Of a DNA stretch of 7,302 bases, positions 1 through 4,853 are shown piece after piece. The stretch's first letter is position 1. Every line of letters starts with the position of its first letter. The stretch spans positions 1-7,302 of the forward strand of contig CAJYHH010000550.1 of NCBI GenBank assembly GCA_913773825.1, written 5' to 3'. Origin of the DNA: Candidatus Sericytochromatia bacterium. Lineage in GTDB: Bacteria > Cyanobacteriota > Sericytochromatia > UBA7694. The notes under the pieces are model-generated. The model saw nothing but the letters and a program-made list of their open reading frames with translations, was not told the origin of the DNA and ran no database searches. The translations under genes were made by a program, and so were the position numbers.

Positions 1-602
1 GTCCTGGCGGCCAGTTCCTGAGCAATATCGAATCTGATTTTAAAGAAGTCTTTGACGTTGCAGTCTTAAGCACCGGTGATGTGGTCATCAGCGACCCCGG
101 CAGCGGCCGTCTGGTGATGTTCGACTCCAGCATGAACGTTCGCGTTCCGAATCTGCTCCGCGCTCCTGCCACCGGCGTTCGCGGTGTTGCCAGCAACAAC
201 AACGACGACATCTTTGTTCTGGATTCTGCAGCTGCTCCTGGTCAGGTTGTCAGCAAGTATGACCGCTACGGCAACCGCATGCCTCTGAACTTCGGCCGCA
301 TCGGTGGCGTTCAGCCCGGCTCCTTCAGCAACCCAACCGACCTGGCTGTAGACAATCGCAACGGTGACATCTACGTTGTCGACAGCGGCAACAACCGCAT
401 CCAGCGCTTTGACAGCGAAGGCAACTACCTGAGCGAGTTCGGCAGCTTCGGCACCGAGAACGGCCAGTTCAACGCTCCCTGGGGTGTGGCCATCGACAGC
501 GAAGGCTTTGTGTTCGTCACGGACTCCAAAAATGCCCGCGTCCAGAAGTTTGCCCCCGGCCGCGTGATGGAGCAGCAAGCTCTGAGCACCGACACTTACT
601 AA
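1..602 (+). CDS. NHL-repeat beta-propeller protein, C-terminal part (5' truncated)
   Basis: The frame is open from base 3 to the TAA at 600-602, with no start needed inside the window, so the N-terminus lies upstream. GTG at 81 is just an internal Val. About 199 residues show four NHL-like blades, each built as hydrophobic-G-V/L-A-x(n)-DIYVVDSGNNRIQRF: around nt 51-130 (VVISD, RLVMFD), 180-290 (DIFVLD, VVSKYD), 333-425 (DLAVD, IYVVDSGNNRIQRFD) and 477-560 (WGVAIDSEG, VFVTDSKNARVQKF). NHL propellers are protein- or ligand-binding scaffolds, often secreted or attached to larger proteins; no catalytic residue is evident and the partner is unknown. Codon use differs from the neighbours: 8 of 10 Leu are CTG and 13 of 17 Asn are AAC, while the genes downstream use TTA and AAT freely. 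This suggests high expression or a different origin. The polar tail ends in DTY. The family is clear; the function is not. Confidence 0.85.
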   Translation, partial: PGGQFLSNIESDFKEVFDVAVLSTGDVVISDPGSGRLVMFDSSMNVRVPNLLRAPATGVRGVASNNNDDIFVLDSAAAPGQVVSKYDRYGNRMPLNFGRIGGVQPGSFSNPTDLAVDNRNGDIYVVDSGNNRIQRFDSEGNYLSEFGSFGTENGQFNAPWGVAIDSEGFVFVTDSKNARVQKFAPGRVMEQQALSTDTY

Positions 603-656
603 GCCCTCGCCTTAAACACAAGTTTTTCATTCTCTCCTTTATCTCTCTCTACCATC

Positions 657-680
657 GGCCGTCAGCAATGACGGCCTTTT
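657..680 (+). terminator. Rho-independent terminator of the NHL-repeat gene
   Basis: A perfect 8-bp stem (GGCCGTCA at 657-664 with TGACGGCC at 669-676) closes on a GCAA loop, a stable GNRA tetraloop, and is followed at once by TTTT and a further T-rich stretch. It lies 54 bp after the NHL stop codon. The 30 or so bases before it (624-653) are almost all pyrimidines. It separates the NHL gene from the hydrolase-CARF pair. Confidence 0.88.
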
Positions 681-705
681 AGTTTGAAAAAGATATGGGT
701 GGTGA

Positions 706-743
706 GTTTTGAGGGGCGGGTTTTGTGTTTGAACTCAAAACCC
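706..743 (+). other. Two overlapping, mutually exclusive inverted repeats in the intergenic gap
   Basis: CTCAAAAC at 734-741 is the exact reverse complement of GTTTTGAG at 706-713 (20-nt loop). The overlapping CAAAACCC at 736-743 is the exact reverse complement of GGGTTTTG at 718-725 (10-nt loop). The right arm can pair with only one of them at a time. The role is unknown: the element sits after the NHL terminator and about 110 bp before the hydrolase start, so it may not be in a transcript at all. Chance is possible given the low complexity of the G/T-rich arms. Confidence 0.4.
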
Positions 744-771
744 TATCAACCTTGATTCTTCGTCTTTTACC

Positions 772-799
772 CACAACTCATAACCCATAACTCATAACA
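772..799 (+). repeat. Four tandem copies of a 7-bp repeat (consensus CATAACN)
   Basis: The units are CACAACT (772-778), CATAACC (779-785), CATAACT (786-792) and CATAACA (793-799). The first has one internal mismatch and the seventh base varies. Seven-base intergenic tandem repeats (STRRs) are known in cyanobacteria, so this is a mild lineage hint. The last unit abuts the dyad at 799-817. The repeats may be a simple slippage array or may place binding sites about two-thirds of a helical turn apart. Confidence 0.7.
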
Positions 800-822
800 G
801 CGCAGCTCTGCTGCGCTAAAAT
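794..822 (+). promoter_or_regulatory. Candidate promoter with an 8-bp dyad filling the spacer, upstream of the hydrolase-CARF pair
   Basis: AGCGCAGC (799-806) and GCTGCGCT (810-817) form a perfect 8-bp inverted repeat around TCT. No T-run follows, so it is not a terminator. TAAAAT at 817-822 matches the -10 consensus at 5 of 6 bases, and ATAACA at 794-799, 17 bp upstream, matches the -35 at 4 of 6. The dyad therefore occupies the spacer, as operators do in some regulated promoters. A start near 829 would give a leader of about 24 nt with a weak AGG ribosome site at 842-844. The dyad is certain. The promoter reading is inference; if the boxes are wrong, the dyad may be only an RNA hairpin. Confidence 0.35.
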
Positions 823-852
823 ACCCCTAAAAACGATCTGCAGGTTAAGTTT

Positions 853-1722
853 ATGCGTAGAGAAATGATCAGTTTAAACGGTCTTGAGACCCCCGTTACC
901 ATTACCGGTTCGGGTACACACACCATTGTGCTCTTACACGGTGGTCCTGGGGCTTTTGACTATTTAGAGAGCTTAAGTCAACTGCTACCTGAGACCTGGC
1001 AGGCCGTGCGTTATGATCAGCGTGGCGGTGGCCAGGTGATTGAACCGGGGCCTTATAGCGTGGCTCAGCTGGTTGAAGATCTTGAGGCTTTACGCGAACA
1101 GCTTCAGCTGCAAAGCTGGGTGGTCGCCGGGCATTCCTGGGGAGCCTTTTTAGCGCTGGCTTATGCGGTACGCTACCCTGAGCCCTGCCAGGCTCTGATT
1201 CAGATTGGAGGAACCGGTCTCGACCCAGACTGGCAAAAGGCTTACCACACCAATCGGCGTAAAATTTTAAGCCCGGTCGAAACCCTTGAAATCCTGCATC
1301 TGCGCCAGGAGCGCGGCGAAGCCTGCGCAGGCAAAAACCTAAAAGTTGAGCGCCGCTTACTTGAACTTAATCTCAAAGCGGATTTTGCTGACCCTGCTAA
1401 TCTTGGCGATTTGCCTGACCTGCTGATGAGCTATCTTTATGCCCAGGATGTGTGTGACCAGTTAATCAACGAATGGCAGATGCATCTGCTTGATACGGGC
1501 TTCCGTAGACAAGTAGCGGCTTTAAAAATGCCCGTGCTCTGTTTACACGGCAGTGCAGATCCGAGGCCCGCAACCGGCTCACGCACCTTAGGTGAGTTTA
1601 TGAAGCAGGGCCAGTATCAAGAAATTGAAGCCGCTGGTCATTACCCCTGGCTTGAGCAGCCTGAAACCGTCAAAACCTTGCTCAGCGAGTTTTTAAACAA
1701 TCTGACGGCTGGAAACGTATAA
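853..1722 (+). CDS. Alpha/beta hydrolase, proline iminopeptidase-like (peptidase family S33)
   Basis: A complete 289-residue alpha/beta hydrolase, close to the usual size for single-domain members. Features in order: oxyanion-hole motif HGGPG (29-33), typical of prolyl aminopeptidases; YDQRGGG (54-60), the family's DQRG motif; nucleophile elbow GHSWG (93-97) with Ser95; a helical cap at about residues 125-215; acid Asp236 in HGSADPRP; and His263 in AGHYPW. The triad is complete, so the protein should be active and probably cytoplasmic, as no signal peptide is seen. Family members remove N-terminal proline or hydrolyse other amides and esters; the substrate cannot be read from sequence. ATG 853 has a weak AGG upstream at 842-844. 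ATG 865 (Met5), preceded by TAGAGA, is an alternative start. The stop is 2 bp before the CARF gene, so the two are almost certainly co-transcribed, and the hydrolase could be an effector or accessory of the CARF sensor. Confidence 0.9.
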   Translation: MRREMISLNGLETPVTITGSGTHTIVLLHGGPGAFDYLESLSQLLPETWQAVRYDQRGGGQVIEPGPYSVAQLVEDLEALREQLQLQSWVVAGHSWGAFLALAYAVRYPEPCQALIQIGGTGLDPDWQKAYHTNRRKILSPVETLEILHLRQERGEACAGKNLKVERRLLELNLKADFADPANLGDLPDLLMSYLYAQDVCDQLINEWQMHLLDTGFRRQVAALKMPVLCLHGSADPRPATGSRTLGEFMKQGQYQEIEAAGHYPWLEQPETVKTLLSEFLNNLTAGNV

Positions 1723-1724
1723 AG

Positions 1725-3122
1725 ATGAGCATTGCGGTTCTGCGCCCTTTTGATCAGCTCTTGCTGCTGGTGGGGACTAATCCATTGCCGCCCTATGTGG
1801 TAGCCTGCCATTTTATTAATAGCGACAATCCACCTCAGCAGGTCTGGCTGCTTTATTCCGAAGCAGGCCCCCAGCAGACCAGCACCCTGCGTCAGGCCGA
1901 ACTGCTCCAGCACGTTTTGCAGCAGCGTTTTAATCGTCCGGTCAATCTTCACCCGATTCGTGAAATTGGCTCAGCGCCAGCCATCCAGCAGGACATTGAG
2001 CAGCTTGTGCAGACTTTAGAAGAGATTCAGGGCCCCTCATCAGGGAGCGCCAGCGTCCATTTTAATTATTCTGGCGGCACCAAGGCGATGGCGCTGCATA
2101 CTTACCGAATGCTGGAACAAAGTATCAGTCAGCGGGTCAGCTTTTCTTATTTTGATGGCCGCCGTTTTCGGATTGTCTGCGACCATACAGGCTTACCCGT
2201 CCACAGCTCTGATTTACGCCAGCAGATTCAGTTAAGTTTTAAAGAGCTGATTACCCTGCATGACTTTGAAACCTATGCCCCTTATCAAAATAGTCTGGAC
2301 CCAGCCTTTTTAGAACCGCTTAAAGTTTTTGATCAGCTGCTGCAGACTCAACAGCTATCGGCTTATTGGGGCACCGAAGCAGACATGATGGGCTGGGGGC
2401 ATCTGCGTGATCCCTTAATGAAAGCCACCTCTGGGATTAACTTAATTGAGCGAGCCAAATACCAGCGCTTATTTGGGCGGCAATTAGCCAAAGTCTGGCC
2501 AGACTTTATTGCCAGACGTCAGGATTTAATCCCTTCCCAAGCTTTTGAGCAGGTGCTAGCCGCTTTTACTGGCGACTATGCGGGGTTATTAGCGGGCGAA
2601 CTGCCGACTGAAACCGAAGATCTGGTGCGTTTTTATCAAGTGCTGCGTTTTCTCGATGGGCTCTGGCTCGAAATGCATACGTTTAGAGCCCTGTCAGAAG
2701 TGTTTCAGCAGCAGCAATTATCTGCAGAACTATGTATGAACCTTGAACTGCGCCAACCGGGCTGGCAGACTTATTTTGAAGTGGATTTAGCCGCTTTAAT
2801 TGGCTACCAGCTGCTAGGTGTCTCCTGTACCAGCTATAACTCCAAAGCAGCCTGTAAAAACAAAGGCTTTGAGATTATTCACCGTGTCCGTCAGCTGGGC
2901 GGTGACGAAATTCGTGAAGGCCTAAAAATGATGCTGGTGACCTGTGTTCAGCCCATGGATCGCGACAGACTCCAGCAGGAGCTGGCGATTACAACCGGCA
3001 CAGGCAATGCCAATATTCTGGTTTGTGGCCTGGAAGATCTACCGCTGACGGTTTTTAAGCAGCGGATTGCAGATTTTCTCAATTATGGGCGTGTTGATAA
3101 AGCTGAATGTCTAAAGGATTGA
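1725..3122 (+). CDS. CARF-domain protein of the Card1/Can2 (DUF1887) type with an atypical PD-(D/E)XK-like domain
   Basis: 465 residues. The N-terminal ~165 look like a CARF Rossmann-type domain: a first strand LLLLVGTNP (12-20), VWLLYSE (40-46) with a T-x(n)-A helix after it, and the hallmark loop NYSGGTKAM (114-122), which in CARF proteins contacts cyclic oligoadenylate. A helical middle (about 170-310) is longer than in compact Card1 nucleases. The C-terminal domain resembles the Card1/Can2 restriction-like fold: WLE (314-316), FEVD (351-354), then a strand ending VSCTS (366-370), and a helix with CKNKGFE (377-383) and RQLGGDE (389-395). The canonical ExK of the nuclease is replaced by Ser367-Cys-Thr369. 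Either activity is lost, or Lys378, Lys380 and Glu383 supply a migrated active site. The ATG is 2 bp after the hydrolase stop and has only a poor Shine-Dalgarno (GGA at 1711), so translation is probably coupled. No cas gene or CRISPR is visible. Family assignment is by motif reading. Confidence 0.78.
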   Translation: MSIAVLRPFDQLLLLVGTNPLPPYVVACHFINSDNPPQQVWLLYSEAGPQQTSTLRQAELLQHVLQQRFNRPVNLHPIREIGSAPAIQQDIEQLVQTLEEIQGPSSGSASVHFNYSGGTKAMALHTYRMLEQSISQRVSFSYFDGRRFRIVCDHTGLPVHSSDLRQQIQLSFKELITLHDFETYAPYQNSLDPAFLEPLKVFDQLLQTQQLSAYWGTEADMMGWGHLRDPLMKATSGINLIERAKYQRLFGRQLAKVWPDFIARRQDLIPSQAFEQVLAAFTGDYAGLLAGELPTETEDLVRFYQVLRFLDGLWLEMHTFRALSEVFQQQQLSAELCMNLELRQPGWQTYFEVDLAALIGYQLLGVSCTSYNSKAACKNKGFEIIHRVRQLGGDEIREGLKMMLVTCVQPMDRDRLQQELAITTGTGNANILVCGLEDLPLTVFKQRIADFLNYGRVDKAECLKD

Positions 3123-3175
3123 TACAAATCAGTTTTAAGCTTGGGACAGGGCAAGGCATCGATTAGCTAAACGTT

Positions 3176-3207
3176 GCATCCTAAAAGCAGAAGATGCTTT
3201 TCAGGAG
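3176..3207 (+). promoter_or_regulatory. Predicted Shine-Dalgarno-sequestering hairpin in the hemN leader, with a competing helix
   Basis: AAAAGCA (3183-3189) pairs perfectly with TGCTTTT (3195-3201) around a GAAGA loop. Past a single bulged C (3202), TCCT (3179-3182) continues the stem with AGGA (3203-3206), the core of the hemN ribosome-binding site AGGAG (3203-3207), six bases before the ATG. That gives an 11-bp stem with the site paired. A rival helix, GCATC (3176-3180) with GATGC (3193-3197), is followed by TTTT and would break the first and leave the site free. The pairing is seen directly; its use as a translational switch or thermosensor is inference. The rival helix could instead act as a weak terminator for the CARF gene. 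Confidence 0.45.
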
Positions 3208-3213
3208 CCGATT

Positions 3214-4614
3214 ATGCCATCAGCCTTTAACTATCATGTCCCGCGTGAGTTGCTGCAAAAATACGCTAAACCGGGCCCCCGTTATACTAGTTATCCCACC
3301 GCCCCCGTCTGGTCAGATGATTTTAGTCCTGAGCAGACAAAAATTCTGTATCAGCAAAATAATGCCCAGGCTGACGCCAGCCAGCGACCCTTAGCGCTGT
3401 ATGTCCATTTGCCTTTTTGCACCAGCCTCTGCTGGTATTGCGGCTGTAATGTCAAAATCTCACGCCAGCACAAAGTCACAGAACCTTATCTAAAAGCATT
3501 GGCTACTGAGCTGGAGCTCGTCTCTCCGTTTATCGACCCAGGCCGAAAAGTCACTCAAATGCACTGGGGCGGCGGCACGCCGACTTATCTGAGTCCTGAT
3601 CAAATTGAAGCACTGACCAGTCTGATTAAATCCCAGATTCAGTTTAGCCCCACAGCAGAGCTATCAATTGAAGTGGATCCACGAGTGACGACAGCAGAGC
3701 ATTTAGAAGCTTTACGCCGCAGTGGCTTTAACCGCATCAGCATGGGTGTTCAGGACTTTAATCCAGACGTGCAGCAGGCAATTCATCGCATTCAGCCTTT
3801 TGAAAAAACCGCTGAACTGATTCAACTGAGCCGCAAACTGGGCTTTAAAAGTATCAACATTGACCTGATGTATGGATTACCCCATCAGACAGTCAGCAGT
3901 TTTGCTGACACCCTCGCTCAGGTTCACAGCTTAAACCCTGACCGTCTGGCGCTGTTTCACTATGCCCATGTGCCCTGGCTTAAACCCGCGCAAAAGCTGA
4001 TTGATCAAAAGGCAGTCCCTGACTCTGAGACTAAATTAGCGATTTTTGAACTGGCGATTTCAGATTTTGTCAATCAAGGTTATCGCTATATCGGCATGGA
4101 TCATTTTGCCCGTCCTGATGATGAACTTAGCCTGGCTCAAGACCAGCACAGTTTAAGACGTAATTTTATGGGCTATACCACCCAGGCCGGCACAGATCTC
4201 TACGGCTTTGGCATGTCTTCGATTTCTGAAATTGACGGTCACTTTATTCAAAACGCCCGCGAAGTGCCAGACTATGAAGACCGACTCAGCCAGGGAAAAC
4301 TGCCAACTCTACGCGGTATGTGGCTTCGCTCAGAAGATCATTTACGTAAAGCAATTATTGAAGAGCTGATTTGTAATGGCTATCTGGACTTTAAAGCCCT
4401 GTCTGATCGGTTTAAAGTTGACTTTAGCAGCCATTTCAGCGATGAGTTAGCCGAGTCCGCTCTGCTAGCCGAAGACGAGCTGCTCATGATCAATAGCCAT
4501 AGTCTGCAAGTCTTACCCCGCGGTCAGATTTTGATTCGCAATATCTGCATGATTTGGGACGCCTATTTACGCACTCAACAAGCAGCTCAGGGCCTGTTTT
4601 CTCGAACAGCGTGA
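3214..4614 (+). CDS. hemN: Oxygen-independent coproporphyrinogen III oxidase (radical SAM)
   Basis: 466 residues, the normal length. HemN decarboxylates two propionate side chains of coproporphyrinogen III to vinyls, giving protoporphyrinogen IX, using two S-adenosylmethionines and a [4Fe-4S] cluster in the cytoplasm; it replaces oxygen-dependent HemF in anoxic heme synthesis. Visible motifs: GPRYTSYPTAP (21-31); the cluster motif C69-x3-C73-x2-C76 with a fourth Cys at 78, spaced as in E. coli HemN; GGGTPT (119-124); SIEVDPR; RISMGVQDF; IGMDHFARPDDEL (293-305); and the C-terminal RNFMGYTTQ, GFGMSSIS and RNICMIWD. The last group marks true HemN rather than the heme chaperone HemW, which lacks this region. 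The start at 3214 has a strong AGGAG six bases upstream. The gene is 91 bp after the CARF gene with a structured leader, so it may be a separate transcription or translation unit; no functional link to CARF is apparent. Confidence 0.95.
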   Translation: MPSAFNYHVPRELLQKYAKPGPRYTSYPTAPVWSDDFSPEQTKILYQQNNAQADASQRPLALYVHLPFCTSLCWYCGCNVKISRQHKVTEPYLKALATELELVSPFIDPGRKVTQMHWGGGTPTYLSPDQIEALTSLIKSQIQFSPTAELSIEVDPRVTTAEHLEALRRSGFNRISMGVQDFNPDVQQAIHRIQPFEKTAELIQLSRKLGFKSINIDLMYGLPHQTVSSFADTLAQVHSLNPDRLALFHYAHVPWLKPAQKLIDQKAVPDSETKLAIFELAISDFVNQGYRYIGMDHFARPDDELSLAQDQHSLRRNFMGYTTQAGTDLYGFGMSSISEIDGHFIQNAREVPDYEDRLSQGKLPTLRGMWLRSEDHLRKAIIEELICNGYLDFKALSDRFKVDFSSHFSDELAESALLAEDELLMINSHSLQVLPRGQILIRNICMIWDAYLRTQQAAQGLFSRTA

Positions 4615-4676
4615 GTAAAGACAGTGGGTTCCAAAACCAAACAACTCCAGACGGTCACGCTGCAATCTAAAACATC

Positions 4677-4704
4677 GCCTGTACCAGTTTAAGTCAGGCC
4701 TTTT
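4677..4704 (+). terminator. Probable weak rho-independent terminator after hemN
   Basis: GCCTG (4677-4681) pairs with CAGGC (4695-4699). After one bulged T, AC (4683-4684) pairs with GT (4693-4694), making a 7-bp imperfect stem over an 8-nt loop. CTTTTACT follows directly. It lies about 60 bp after the hemN stop. The stem is short and the T-run is only four, so the call is tentative. It would separate hemN from the transporter gene. Confidence 0.4.
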
Positions 4705-4853
4705 ACTGCTTAGCGGTCTTTGCTGCTAAAAAACAGTTTACTTTTACAAAGCCTTAAGTCGCGGACATGAATCACACAAGCGCTCAGAGATCAGGCCAGA
4801 CAGATCCAAGGCGGATTTAGAGCCTTTAGCTGAATGTGATACGCTAATGAAGC
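4705..4853 (+). other. Non-coding gap before the MMPL gene
   Basis: Between the possible hemN terminator and the transporter start I find no credible gene, repeat or strong promoter. The region presumably holds the transporter's promoter, but no pair of good -35/-10 boxes stands out. An ATG at 4767 opens only 17 codons. The last bases before the transporter lack a recognisable Shine-Dalgarno. Confidence 0.4.

Noticed and set aside
66..578. A 170-codon open frame on the minus strand under the NHL gene
   Set aside because: It is a shadow of the codon-biased NHL frame: Ala/Val-rich, with no recognisable domain, and fully antisense to a clear repeat protein.
520..640. A minus-strand ATG at 630 preceded by AAAGGAG (640 down to 634), opening 37 codons
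   Set aside because: The ribosome-like motif comes from the pyrimidine tract before the terminator, its spacing to the ATG is only 3 bases, and the peptide is Arg/Gly/Cys-rich shadow sequence of the NHL gene.
772..817. The heptamer array and dyad as a degenerate CRISPR
   Set aside because: The units are only 7 bp, without spacers; this is a simple tandem repeat beside a palindrome.
3194..3394. A 66-codon + strand frame overlapping the start of hemN
   Set aside because: It is out of frame with hemN over almost its whole length, has no domain, and its start lies inside the leader hairpin.
4767..4820. A 17-codon frame in the gap before the transporter
   Set aside because: It is very short, lacks a ribosome site and shows no recognisable peptide features.
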